DNA from: Polymorphospora lycopeni
GTDB taxonomy: Bacteria > Actinomycetota > Actinomycetes > Mycobacteriales > Micromonosporaceae
Direction of reading: 5' to 3'
NCBI RefSeq assembly: GCF_042237075.1
Contig: NZ_JBCGDC010000023.1
Location: 14,663 to 78,662 of the forward strand
Length of the DNA: 64,000 nucleotides
Both the position numbers and the translations under genes were made by a program. Positions within the stretch are counted from its first letter, which is position 1. Each line of letters opens with the position of its first letter. The notes under the pieces are model-generated. The model did not search any database. It saw only the letters and a list, made by a program, of their open reading frames with translations, and was not told the origin of the DNA. Below are positions 43,299 to 51,890 of the stretch, one piece after another.

Positions 43299-43318
43299 CC
43301 CTGTGACACGTCACAGGG
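43299..43318. repeat. Inverted repeat CCCTGTGA-N4-TCACAGGG
   Basis: Perfect 8-bp arms around CACG form the most symmetric site in the TGTGACA array. A dimeric regulator would fit this symmetry and the other sites could be half-sites. Confidence 0.6.
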
Positions 43319-43831
43319 CCCGCGTCAGAGGCATTCGGGCGGCCGTGACAACGGTTCATGCCACCCTGGCGGCGCAGCCCCGCGCCCGGCGTGCCGGCAC
43401 TCACAGCGCTCGCACGGGCGCCCCTGTGACAACTGGCCCCGCTCACAGCGCCGCTGTCACAACCTGTCGCCGCCACCCCCCGTGCCAGCCCACCCGTGGA
43501 CCTGTGACACCCGCCCCGGTCCCCGGCCTGTGACACGACGCGAATGACGCGAGACCCTTCGCGGGCGACGCTCGGCCGCTCCTATGACAGCGGCGCCGCC
43601 TCACACCGCTGGTCGACGCCGGTCCTCCCGTCCTTCCTCCCATCCGGGCCGATGTGAACGCCGCCTTCTGCCAGTAACACGGCGTGACTGACAGACGAGG
43701 AGAGGCCGACCCGTTCCCTCCGCTGACAGTTCAACCGCACCGCCACCCCTTGCAGCATCCAGAAAGCCCCAAATCGGCACGAAGCAGAACTACTCGTGCG
43801 CCGCCCGGGGCTGTGAGCGGCTGTGAGTCCC

Positions 43832-43871
43832 GCAAGAGTTCGCCAGGACTCACAAATCCCGGTTTGGGGGT
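43832..43871 (+). promoter_or_regulatory. 40-bp element shared with the conjugation operon (copy B)
   Basis: It contains GTTCGCCAGG, CTCACAA and CCCGGTTTGGGGGT, and matches copy A (37609-37648, other strand) at 36 of 40 positions. It ends 38 bp before the ATG of the first modification gene, so it is close enough to include the promoter. Confidence 0.7.
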
Positions 43872-43909
43872 GTCAGCGCTTCACGGCGCGGCGCGGAGCC
43901 GACATCCAT

Positions 43910-44839
43910 ATGAGCGAGCACACGCCGCACCAGCACAACCAGGCCGACTACATCGAGTCGGCCGACTCCACACTTATCGACCTGGTCGCAGGCGAGCCGC
44001 CGATACCGATCACGGTCTGGCGTACGGCCCGTACCGGCGCCGAAACCCGTACCAGCTTTCCCACCCGTCTCGCCTACCGCCTCGTCGCCGCCTACAGCCG
44101 GCCCGGGGAGGCGGTCGTCGACCTCACCACCGATCACACCCTGGCAGCGATCTGCGCCCGGGGCGGTCGCCGGCACCACCGCGCCTGGTTCACCGACGGC
44201 TCCGGGCTGCTCATCGGCCCGGCCACCACCGGCCTGCCGCCGGCGACCGATACCAACCCGCTCCCCACGTCGCACGAGCCGCAGGCCGGCGACGGCGAGG
44301 AGCCGCCCGAGCTGACCGAGTGGTTCGGGGACGACCTCACCGACCCCGACCTGTCCGGCACCGACACCGCTGCCGTCCAGGCGCCCGAGGACGGCCCTCT
44401 CGATGCGGCCACCAGCCTGGTGGTCGCCTGCTGGCCGCTGCACGAGGCGGACACGACCGCCCGGATCCGGCTCGCCTGGCTCCTCGCCGCCTGCGCGCGG
44501 CTCCTGCGTCCCGGCGGCTGCCTCGTCCTCGTGGTCGGCGTGCCCGCCGGTACCCAGCCCACACCGGAGGACTTCGGCCCCCTCGTGGCCGCCGCCTCCA
44601 GCGTGGGGCTCGGCTACCTGCAGCACATCGTCGCGGTCGAGGCCGACACCGACGGCGACCAGTTCGTCTACCACGTCGTCGTCGACGAGGAACTGCTCAC
44701 CCTGGCCCACGCCAACTCCGAGCAGTGGGCGGTGGCTCACCTGCGGGTGCATGCCGACCTGCTGGTGTTCACGCCACACCCGTCCGCCGCGGCGTCCGGG
44801 TCGGGACGACGTGGCAACGGTGGTGGTCGCCGTGCCTGA
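43910..44839 (+). CDS. Degenerate class I methyltransferase-like protein
   Basis: ATG at 43910 behind GGAG gives 309 residues. VVDLTTDHTLAAICA stands where a SAM-binding motif I would be but lacks the Gly-rich loop; later ARLLRPGGCLVLVVGVP matches the strand after the catalytic motif in DNA methyltransferases. A DPPY/SPPY/NPPY catalytic motif is absent. So this is probably a non-catalytic partner of the next protein, a true methyltransferase with which it overlaps. It begins the modification operon. Confidence 0.6.
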   Translation: MSEHTPHQHNQADYIESADSTLIDLVAGEPPIPITVWRTARTGAETRTSFPTRLAYRLVAAYSRPGEAVVDLTTDHTLAAICARGGRRHHRAWFTDGSGLLIGPATTGLPPATDTNPLPTSHEPQAGDGEEPPELTEWFGDDLTDPDLSGTDTAAVQAPEDGPLDAATSLVVACWPLHEADTTARIRLAWLLAACARLLRPGGCLVLVVGVPAGTQPTPEDFGPLVAAASSVGLGYLQHIVAVEADTDGDQFVYHVVVDEELLTLAHANSEQWAVAHLRVHADLLVFTPHPSAAASGSGRRGNGGGRRA

Positions 44840-45812
44840 GCACACCGCCGCCGGGCGCCCCGGTCCGAACGAGCCGGACACCAGCAGTCGCGCCGCCGGT
44901 CAGGACTACCCGGGCCGGCACCGGGAGTACGAAGGACGCCACCGCGCCGACCCCGAGGGCCTGTCGGTCTGGGCCACCGCCCAGTCGACCGGCCCGGTCC
45001 AGCGGCGCGGCCGGTACGTGCCGGAGTCGGTCAAGCACCCCGCCCGGATGCTGCCGGCGATCGCCGCCCACGCAATCGGCGCCTACACCGAGCCCGGCGA
45101 CCTGGTCCTGGACCCGATGTGCGGGATCGGCACCACCCTGGTCGAGGCGGTCCACGCCGGCCGCGACGCCTTCGGCATCGAGTACGAGCCGCAGTGGAGC
45201 AACATCGCCGACGCCAACATCCGCCACGCCCACGACCAGGGCGCCAGCGGACGCGCGTCGGTGATCCGCGGCGACGCCACCCGACTGATGTCGCTGGTAC
45301 CGAACGTCCTCACCGGTCAGGTGGCGCTCGTGGTTACCTCGCCGCCGTACGGGCCGACGGTGCACGGACTGGTCCGTCCCGGCGAGGGCGGGGTCGTCAA
45401 GTACGACGACCGCTACAACGACGGCGGGGACAAGGGCAATCTCGCTTACCGCGACCTGACCGGCTTGGCCGATGGGTTCGCGCAGATCCTGGCCGGCTGC
45501 GCCACCCTGCTGCGGCCGGGCGGCGTCGTCGTGGTGACCGCGAGGCCGTGGCGCAAGCGGGGTGAGCTGGTCGACCTGCCCAGCGCCGTCATCGCCGCCG
45601 GTCTGCGCGCCGGGCTCGTCCCGATCGAACGGTGCGTCGCGCTGCTTGCGGCGGTCCGCGACGGGCAGCTGGTAGCCCGTCCCAGCTTCTTTCAGCTCCA
45701 GCAGGTGCGTAAGGCGAGGGCCGGCGGGGTGCCGATGCACCTCATCACCCACGAAGACGTATTGATCTTTGTCAAAGGGTCGGCGGAAGGTGGAACCGGG
45801 GTGGTGGCGTGA
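44811..45812 (+). CDS. Amino-group DNA methyltransferase (TSPPY type)
   Basis: GTG at 44811 or 44832 starts the gene, overlapping the upstream stop at 44839; 333 or 326 residues. Motif I DPMCGIGTTLVEA comes first (about residue 102), then GIEYEP and the catalytic TSPPYG (about 180), then LLRPGGVVVVTARPW. This order is that of N6-adenine or N4-cytosine methyltransferases and Trm11-like enzymes. DNA is the more likely substrate given the neighbours. No cognate endonuclease is encoded in the operon, so it may protect the element against host restriction. Confidence 0.8.
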   Translation: MATVVVAVPEHTAAGRPGPNEPDTSSRAAGQDYPGRHREYEGRHRADPEGLSVWATAQSTGPVQRRGRYVPESVKHPARMLPAIAAHAIGAYTEPGDLVLDPMCGIGTTLVEAVHAGRDAFGIEYEPQWSNIADANIRHAHDQGASGRASVIRGDATRLMSLVPNVLTGQVALVVTSPPYGPTVHGLVRPGEGGVVKYDDRYNDGGDKGNLAYRDLTGLADGFAQILAGCATLLRPGGVVVVTARPWRKRGELVDLPSAVIAAGLRAGLVPIERCVALLAAVRDGQLVARPSFFQLQQVRKARAGGVPMHLITHEDVLIFVKGSAEGGTGVVA

Positions 45813-46675
45813 CCGCATCCACCCACCGCTACCTGTCCCTGGGCGCCGGTGTGCAGAGCTCCACGCTCCTGCTGCTGGCCGTCCAGGGCAGGATCCCACG
45901 ATTCGACGCGGCGATCTTCGCCGACACGCGCTGGGAACCCTCAACCGTCTACGGGCATCTGAACCGCCTGACCGGCATCGCCGAGCGGGCCGGGATCGAG
46001 GTCGTACGCGTGGGCACCGGAGACATCCGGGCTGACGCGCTCGACCCGCGGCATCGCTTTGCCTCGATGCCGCTGTTCACCCTCGGACCGAACGGCGAGC
46101 GGGGCATGGCACGCCGGCAGTGCACCTCCGAATACAAGATCAAACCGATCAAGGCGGAGGTGCGGCGCCGGCTCGGCTACCCGCACCCGGCCCGGGTGCC
46201 AGCCGGTGTCCAGGCGGAGATGGCGATCGGGATCAGCCTGGACGAGATCGGCCGGGCGCGGGACTCCGACGTCGGCTACATGCGCAACGTCTTTCCGCTG
46301 CTCGACCTGGGGTGGCGGCGGACCGACTGCGTCCGTTACCTGCACCGGCAGGGTCTCGGGGACACCCCGAAGTCGTCGTGCGTGGGCTGTCCGTACCACG
46401 ACGACGGCTTCTGGCTCGCGCTTCGTGAGAACAGTCCGCGGGAGTGGGCGGACGCGGTCGCGTTCGACCATGCGATCCGCGACGGCTCCGCGCGGGCCAA
46501 CGCCGGCGGGCACCCGCTGCGGGGGCGGTTCTTCCTGCACCGGCAGCGGGTGCCGCTCGACGAGGTGATCCTGCGTCCACGCCCGCAGCCGGCTGATGTG
46601 CCCGGCTGCGGGCCATGGACCTGCCCCCACGACGAGCCGTCGACAGGGGACACCGGGCGCGGGGAGGTGGCGTGA
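45809..46675 (+). CDS. PP-loop/PAPS-reductase-like protein
   Basis: GTG at 45809 overlaps the upstream stop (GTGA); 288 residues. SLGAGVQSSTLLLLAVQG is a PP-loop-like nucleotide site; FADTRWEPSTVY is as in adenine-nucleotide alpha hydrolases of the PAPS reductase family. RQCTSEYKIKPIK and SSCVGCPYH hold cysteines that could bind an Fe-S cluster or metal. Related proteins occur in phages and in sulfur-based DNA modification (DndC type). Location inside a methyltransferase operon suggests base or backbone modification of DNA; the reaction is not known. Confidence 0.7.
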   Translation: MTASTHRYLSLGAGVQSSTLLLLAVQGRIPRFDAAIFADTRWEPSTVYGHLNRLTGIAERAGIEVVRVGTGDIRADALDPRHRFASMPLFTLGPNGERGMARRQCTSEYKIKPIKAEVRRRLGYPHPARVPAGVQAEMAIGISLDEIGRARDSDVGYMRNVFPLLDLGWRRTDCVRYLHRQGLGDTPKSSCVGCPYHDDGFWLALRENSPREWADAVAFDHAIRDGSARANAGGHPLRGRFFLHRQRVPLDEVILRPRPQPADVPGCGPWTCPHDEPSTGDTGRGEVA

Positions 46676-48061
46676 GCATTGATCACACCACCGGCCCGCG
46701 GATCGGATCCGTCTGCACCGGGTACGGCGGACTCGACCTGGCCGTCGAGCTGGTGTTCGGCGGCCACCTCGCCTGGTACGCCGAAACCGACCGGCACGCC
46801 GGCACCGTCCTCGCCCACCACTGGCCGCAGGCTCCGAACCTCGGGGACATCCGTGCCGTCACCTGGGCCGACGTCGAGCCGGTCGACATCATCACGGCGG
46901 GTTTCCCCTGCCAGGACATCTCCAACGCCGGCAAGCGCGCCGGCATCACCGGCGAGCACTCCAGCGTCTGGAAGCACGTCGCCACAGCCGTTCGCGTACT
47001 TCGACCGCCGCTCCTGTTCGTGGAGAACGTCGCCGCGCTCCTCACCCGAGGACTCGACGTCGTCCAGGCCGACCTGGCCGAGATCGGGTACGACACGAGC
47101 TGGACGTGCCTACGCGCATCCGACATCGGGGCAGCCCACCGTAGAGACAGGCTGTTCCTGCTGGCCACTCCCACCGACCGCCTGGGAGGGGGTGCGGACG
47201 TTGCCGACGCCGTGCGCCCGTGACGGCAAGGGCCCCGGCCATCAGTACGGGCTGCCGGACCTGGTCGAGCCGACGGGCACCCGGCACGGCCTGCTGCCGA
47301 CCCCGACCGCGACGGTGTACGGATCGAACCGCTCGCCGTCACCAGGGGCGGCCCGCAGGCCCGGCCTGCACCAGTGGGCCGCACGCCTACCGTCGGCCCC
47401 GCCCGTCAGCCGCGCCGATCACGGCGACAGCGGTGCCCCTGGTTCGGGGAGCCTGTTACCGACGCCCACGGCGGCGGACAGCCGGTCGTCGGCGAACGCG
47501 ACCGCCGGCCGGACCGCGCCCAGCGGTCACGCCGGCCGGACGTTGACCGACGCCAGCCGGCTGCTGCCCACCCCGCGGGCGACGGACGGCGCGAAGGGCT
47601 GTCCGGGACAGCGGGGCTCGCACGGGGACCTGACGCTGCCCTCGGCGGCGGTCCGGATCCCGCTGCGAACCCTGCCCACGCCGACGGCGTCGGACGGGCG
47701 GGGACCGGGCCGGCACGGCACCGGCGGGCCGGACCTGCGGTCCACCGTCGCCGACCTGCCGCCGGCGGCGCCGGACGAAGGCCGGTGGGGCATCTACGCC
47801 GCCGCCGTCGCCCGGTGGGAGACACTGCTCGGCCGGCCCGCGCCGGACCCGACGCAGCCCGGCCGGCACGGCAAACCCGTCCTCGCTCCACCGTTCGTGG
47901 AATGGCTCATGGGCCTGCCGCCGCAATGGGTGACCGACCCCGACCTGGACCTGCCACGCACGCTCGCACTGAGAGTTCTGGGGAACGGCGTCGTGCCGCA
48001 ACAGGCCGAAGCGGCGCTGCGGCTCCTGACGTGCCCGTACCGGTGGGCGGTGCCCGCGTGA
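46672..48061 (+). pseudogene. C5-cytosine DNA methyltransferase with an internal frameshift
   Basis: GTG at 46672 overlaps the upstream stop. The first frame reads motif I SVCTGYGGLDLAVE, catalytic GFPCQDIS (Cys 80), ENVAALL and AAHRRDRLFLLA, then ends at 47223. The +1 frame continues without a break from about 47180 to 48061 with LPTPCARDGKGPG, LLPTPRATDGAKG, PPFVEWLMGLP and the C-terminal LRVLGNGVVPQQA (motif X). Removing one base restores a single 462-residue frame. The shift falls near the G run of 47182-47190, so a sequencing error, a true mutation or recoding are all possible. The enzyme would make 5-methylcytosine. Confidence 0.8.
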
Positions 48062-49209
48062 CCGATCCCACCTTGCTGGACGCCTACCGGTACCGGCGGG
48101 TCGGCCCGGTCGAGCTGTACCTCGGCGACGCCCGTCAGGTACTCGCTGCCATGCCGCAGGCGAGCGTCGACTCCATCGTCACCAGCCCTCCTTTCTGGGG
48201 TTTACGCGACTACGGCACAGGTGCGTGGCACGGCGGCGATCCCGCCTGCCCACACCCACCAGGGGCGGACCGGCGGACCGTCGGCGCGCCGTGTCCTCGG
48301 TGCGGGGCGACGTGGGTCGACCCGCAGTACGGGCTGGAGCCGACCGTCGAGGAGTACGTCGAGCGGCTCGCCGCCGTGTTCGACGGTGCGCGGCGGGTCC
48401 TCGACCCGGCCGGGACGCTGTGGCTGAACATCGGCGACAGCTACACCGGCGGCACCCGCCGCGCGTACCACAGCGGCGAGACCAACTCCCCAGGACGGGC
48501 GCCGCTGCCGCCGAAGAACCTCATCGGTGTGCCCTGGCGGGTGGCGTTCGCCCTCCAGGCACGCGGTTGGTGGCTGCGCAACGCCATCATCTGGTCGAAG
48601 CCCAACCCAATGCCGGAGTCGGTACGCGACCGCCTGTCCACCAGCTACGAACTGCTGTTCCTGCTCACCAGATCCCACTCCTACTACTTCGACCTCGACC
48701 CCATCCGGATCCCGCTCGCCCGGCCGCAGGCCGCCGACGGGACCCGGATCATCGGTGGGGCACGCAAAGGCCGCACCGGCGGGATCGGTGCGACCGCCCG
48801 CCGCCGCGGCAGTAGCGCCTACGGCGCCGGCAAGTACGGCGCCGAAGACATCGGTGTCGAACCCCGGGCCGGTGCGGGCAACCTCGCCCCGCTCGGCCAC
48901 GCTCACACCGCCGCCCATCCGAAGGGACGCAACCCCGGCGATGTGTGGCGGATCGCGACCCGCCCCTACCGCGGTTCGCACATGGCGCCGTTCCCGGTCG
49001 ACCTGCCGATGCGGGCGATCGCGGCCGGCTGCCCACCCGGAGGCCGCGTTCTGGATCCGTTCTCCGGCGCCGGAACGACGGGACTCGCCGCACTGCGACT
49101 CGGCCGCCGCTACATGGGCATCGACATCAGCTACGCGTTCCACGACGAGGCCCTGACCCGGCTCGCCCCACACCTGCCCGACAAGACGTCGAGGCAGGAC
49201 GGCAGGTGA
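48058..49209 (+). CDS. Beta-class DNA methyltransferase (TSPPFW type)
   Basis: GTG at 48058 overlaps the previous stop (GTGA); 383 residues. The catalytic motif TSPPFWGLRDY comes first (about 41-51) and motif I, DPFSGAGTTGLAAL, near the C-terminus (about 328), the beta-class order of N4-cytosine or N6-adenine methyltransferases. A zinc-like CPHPP-CPRCGATW insert lies at about 65-85. WSKPNPMPESVRDR and YELLFLLTRS are typical. Like the other enzymes of this operon it has no endonuclease partner. Confidence 0.88.
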   Translation: MTDPTLLDAYRYRRVGPVELYLGDARQVLAAMPQASVDSIVTSPPFWGLRDYGTGAWHGGDPACPHPPGADRRTVGAPCPRCGATWVDPQYGLEPTVEEYVERLAAVFDGARRVLDPAGTLWLNIGDSYTGGTRRAYHSGETNSPGRAPLPPKNLIGVPWRVAFALQARGWWLRNAIIWSKPNPMPESVRDRLSTSYELLFLLTRSHSYYFDLDPIRIPLARPQAADGTRIIGGARKGRTGGIGATARRRGSSAYGAGKYGAEDIGVEPRAGAGNLAPLGHAHTAAHPKGRNPGDVWRIATRPYRGSHMAPFPVDLPMRAIAAGCPPGGRVLDPFSGAGTTGLAALRLGRRYMGIDISYAFHDEALTRLAPHLPDKTSRQDGR

Positions 49210-49655
49210 GCCTACGGACCGTGCCGATCACCTTCGCCGAAGCCTGCCGCTTCGTCGAGCAGTGGCATCGGCATCACCGGCCGCCGCGTGGCCACAAGTT
49301 CAGCATCGGTGTCGCCCGAGACGATGTCCTGGTCGGCGTGGCCGTCGTCGGGCGGCCGGTCGCCCGGCTCCTCGACGACGGCCTGACCCTCGAGGTGACC
49401 AGGGTCGCCACCGACGGAACCCGTAACGCGAACTCGCTGCTGTTCTCCGCGGCGTGGCAGGCCGCCCGGGCGCTCGGGTATCGGCGCCTGGTGACCTACA
49501 CCCAGGACGGGGAGAGCGGGGCCAGCCTGCGAGCGGCCGGGTGGCGGATCGTCGCCTCCCGACCACCGCAACCGGGCTGGTCACGTCCGAGCCGCCCACG
49601 CGTCGACCAGGGCACGGCCGGCATCGGCCGGTACCGGTGGGAGCCGTCGAGCTGA
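49206..49655 (+). CDS. GNAT-like protein (XF1762-type)
   Basis: GTG at 49206 overlaps the previous stop (GTGA); 149 residues. FVEQWHRHHRPPRGHKFSIG followed by VGRPVARLLDDG and EVTRVATDGTRNANSLL matches the small GNAT-related proteins common on phages and integrative elements, often beside DNA methyltransferases. YTQDGESGASLRAAGW fits the acetyl-CoA fold. The substrate is unknown. It closes the modification operon before a strong terminator. Confidence 0.75.
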   Translation: MSLRTVPITFAEACRFVEQWHRHHRPPRGHKFSIGVARDDVLVGVAVVGRPVARLLDDGLTLEVTRVATDGTRNANSLLFSAAWQAARALGYRRLVTYTQDGESGASLRAAGWRIVASRPPQPGWSRPSRPRVDQGTAGIGRYRWEPSS

Positions 49656-49682
49656 CCACCGCACCAACGAACCATCCAATCC

Positions 49683-49717
49683 AAGGGGCCCGCCACCACC
49701 ACGGTGGCGGGCCCCTT
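49683..49717 (+). terminator. Perfect 15-bp stem-loop terminator
   Basis: AAGGGGCCCGCCACC at 49683-49697 pairs perfectly with 49703-49717 across ACCAC and is followed by a short T/C stretch. It lies between the modification operon and the xis gene. Confidence 0.85.
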
Positions 49718-49744
49718 TCCCACCTCTGAAAAGGACGAACTCCC

Positions 49745-50023
49745 ATGGACAGCACGGCCAGCACTTCCGCAGACGGCGCTGCGGTGCCCTCCGTGGTGTG
49801 GACCGTCGAGCGCATCCGCGCGCTCGGGGCGGTAACCGACGTCGCCACCGCCGGCGAAATCTTCGGCATGTCACGCAGCAGCGCCTACGAGCTGGCACGC
49901 ACCAACCGGCTGCCGGTGCCGGTGCTGCGGGTCGGATCCCGCTACCGGGTCTCGGTCGCCGCGATCCTCACCGCCCTCGGCGTCCCCACCGAACACCCCA
50001 CCCCACCGCCACCCGCGACTTGA
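49745..50023 (+). CDS. xis: Excisionase-like helix-turn-helix protein
   Basis: ATG at 49745 follows AAAAGGACG; 92 residues. TAGEIFGMSRSSAYELARTN then LPVPVLRVGSRYRVSVAAIL is the MerR/excisionase-type helix-turn-helix with wing. Its position 94 bp before the integrase gene supports a role in directing excision. Confidence 0.85.
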   Translation: MDSTASTSADGAAVPSVVWTVERIRALGAVTDVATAGEIFGMSRSSAYELARTNRLPVPVLRVGSRYRVSVAAILTALGVPTEHPTPPPPAT

Positions 50024-50117
50024 TCACACCGCCGGGACGAGCGGTGATCACCACAGCCGGACACCCGACAATCCGATGCCCGCCGCCAGCGGGTGTCGAT
50101 GAGGAGACAGACTCGTT

Positions 50118-51584
50118 ATGGCAGACGGATCCATCACCAAACGCTGCGGATGCCGTGAGGGCGGCAAGCGCCTGGGCGCCAGATGCCCCAAGCTGCGCCG
50201 GGGCAACGGGTGGAACCCCCACCACGGCTCGTGGCGGTACCAGCTCGAACTCCCCGTCGACGCCGCCGGTGGACGGCGGCAGCTACGCCGCACCGGCTTC
50301 GACACCCGCGAGGACGCCGTACAGGAACGCGACCACGCCCGGACGCTGCTCGACCTCGCCGGCCGTGACGAGGTGCTGCGTCGGCGGATCGCCGACCTGC
50401 TGCAGGCGTGCAAGCCGAACCAGCCGCTTCCCGACCGCGACCACGTCGCCCGCCGCATCCGCGCCGACGTACCCGCCGACAACCGACTCACCCTCGGCGA
50501 CTACCTCGCCGAATGGATCAAAGGGCGGACCAAGCTGGCGCCCGCGACCCGGCGCAGCTACCAGGACCACATCAACAAGTACTGGACACCCCACCTGGGG
50601 CAGGTGGCGTTGCAGGAACTCGGCGCCGCGCACATCGAGTCGGTGTTCGCCACGATCGACGCCCGCAACGCCGAGATCCTCGCCGCCAAGGCCAGCCCCG
50701 TCCAGGAGATCCGCGACGCGGTCAAGGGAATCCGCACGGTCGGTGCGGCGAGCCAGCAGCGGATCCTCGCGACGCTGCGCAAGGCACTCAACGACGCCCG
50801 CCGGCTCTACCACCACAAACTGGTCGACCACAACCCGGCCGAGTCGGTCGAGCTGAAATCCGGCAGGCCGCCGAAGCCCCGGCTGTGGACGGACGCGGCG
50901 GTCAACCGGTGGCGTCGCACAGGCCAGCGACCCAGCCCGGTCATGGTCTGGACACCCGTCCAGGTGGGCGAGTTCCTGGACTTCGCCGAAGCCGAGGACC
51001 CCGAACTGTATGCCCTGTTCGACCTGGCCGTTCACCGTGGGCCACGCCGGGGCGAGTTGTGCGGCCTGCACGACTACGACGTCGACCTGGAAGCCGCCGC
51101 GATCACCATCACCACCCAGCGCACCAGCGTCGGCTACCAGATCATCGAGAAGGCCGTGAAATCGGCGGCCGGGGACCGGGTCGTCGACCTCAGCGACGAG
51201 AGCGTGACCAGCCTACGCCAGTACCTGTTCCGCCGCGCCGGGTGGAAGGTCGTCGCCGGTCACGCCTGGGTCGACAGCGACATCTTCTTCGTCAGGAAGC
51301 GCGACGGACAACCCTGGCACCCGGAAACGGTCACCGGCCGGTTCGACCGGCTCGTCGAACGCAGCGGGCTGCCACCGGTACGGTTCCACGATCTCAGGCA
51401 CGTCGCCGCGACCCTGATGCTCGCCACCGGGGCAACCATCAAAGAAATCCAGGACACCCTCGGCCACTCCTCCTACAACCTCACCGCCGACACCTACACC
51501 TCCGTGTTGGCGGAGCTGAAGAAGACCACGGCCGCAGCCACGACCAAGCTGATCCCACGCCGAAACCGCCCGAAGGCGGCGTAA
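50118..51584 (+). CDS. int: Tyrosine site-specific integrase
   Basis: ATG at 50118 gives 488 residues. The N-terminus carries a Cys-containing arm-binding region (KRCGCREGGKRLGARCPK) and a SAM-like core-binding domain (about 125-230). Catalytic residues are in place: Arg 310 in GPRRGEL, His 424 and Arg 427 in HDLRH, LGHSS, and Tyr 460 in ADTYTSV. It should integrate and, with Xis, excise the element. It is the last gene of the element; a purF fragment begins 88 bp downstream. Confidence 0.95.
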   Translation: MADGSITKRCGCREGGKRLGARCPKLRRGNGWNPHHGSWRYQLELPVDAAGGRRQLRRTGFDTREDAVQERDHARTLLDLAGRDEVLRRRIADLLQACKPNQPLPDRDHVARRIRADVPADNRLTLGDYLAEWIKGRTKLAPATRRSYQDHINKYWTPHLGQVALQELGAAHIESVFATIDARNAEILAAKASPVQEIRDAVKGIRTVGAASQQRILATLRKALNDARRLYHHKLVDHNPAESVELKSGRPPKPRLWTDAAVNRWRRTGQRPSPVMVWTPVQVGEFLDFAEAEDPELYALFDLAVHRGPRRGELCGLHDYDVDLEAAAITITTQRTSVGYQIIEKAVKSAAGDRVVDLSDESVTSLRQYLFRRAGWKVVAGHAWVDSDIFFVRKRDGQPWHPETVTGRFDRLVERSGLPPVRFHDLRHVAATLMLATGATIKEIQDTLGHSSYNLTADTYTSVLAELKKTTAAATTKLIPRRNRPKAA

Positions 51585-51672
51585 CGCCCCGCCGAGCCGC
51601 AACGACCGCTGGCCGGCAGCCGACGCGTGTCGCAGCGCCGGCCAGCGGTTGCCGTTCGGGCTGAGCAGGGCG

Positions 51673-51753
51673 CTACCGGCCCTCCAGCACGTACTTGCCG
51701 CCGCTGACGTCGACCCCGACGGGGTACTCGCCGGTCAGGCAGGCGGTGCAGAG
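51673..51753 (-). pseudogene. purF: 3' terminal fragment of purF, candidate attachment site
   Basis: Read leftward, 26 codons and TAG give LCTACLTGEYPVGVDV and then GGKYVLEGR, the C-terminus of amidophosphoribosyltransferase (its CxACxxGEYP motif). The rest of purF is absent; upstream sequence switches to an IS110 remnant at 51756. A short gene 3' end beside an integrase is how elements that insert into coding genes keep the target intact, so this may be the right attachment site. Confidence 0.65.
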
Positions 51754-51755
51754 GC

Positions 51756-51866
51756 ATGTCTAAGAAAGAGATCATCCGCTGCCTCAAACGCTACATCGCC
51801 CGAGAGATCTACCAGGTCCTCAACCCCACACCCAGACCACAACAAGCCATCACCATCGCGGCTTGA
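51756..51866 (+). pseudogene. C-terminal remnant of an IS110-type transposase
   Basis: 37 codons beginning SKKEIIRCLKRYIAREIYQV match the conserved C-terminal end of IS110-family transposases and end in TGA at 51866. The catalytic parts are gone. It cuts off the purF fragment. Confidence 0.65.
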
Positions 51867-51890
51867 CAGCCGTAGGAGGGTCCCGGACCG

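Larger units (their letters stand above)
43079..43909. promoter_or_regulatory. Gene-free control region dense in TGTGACA motifs
   Basis: TGTGACA occurs at 43090, 43234, 43302, 43425, 43503 and 43529, and its complement TGTCACA at 43455. Near-matches (TCTGACA 43173, CGTGACA, TATGACA) and CTCACA motifs (43164, 43400, 43442, 43600) fill the spaces. This density cannot be chance. The region lies between the divergent sigma-like gene and the modification operon. It may be an operator array, an iteron-type origin or part of a transfer origin. Arg-rich open frames across it are not called. Confidence 0.7.

Noticed and set aside
43684..45264. 526-codon rightward frame across the first two modification genes
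   Set aside because: Arg/Pro/His-rich shadow; the overlapping frames contain the methyltransferase motifs.
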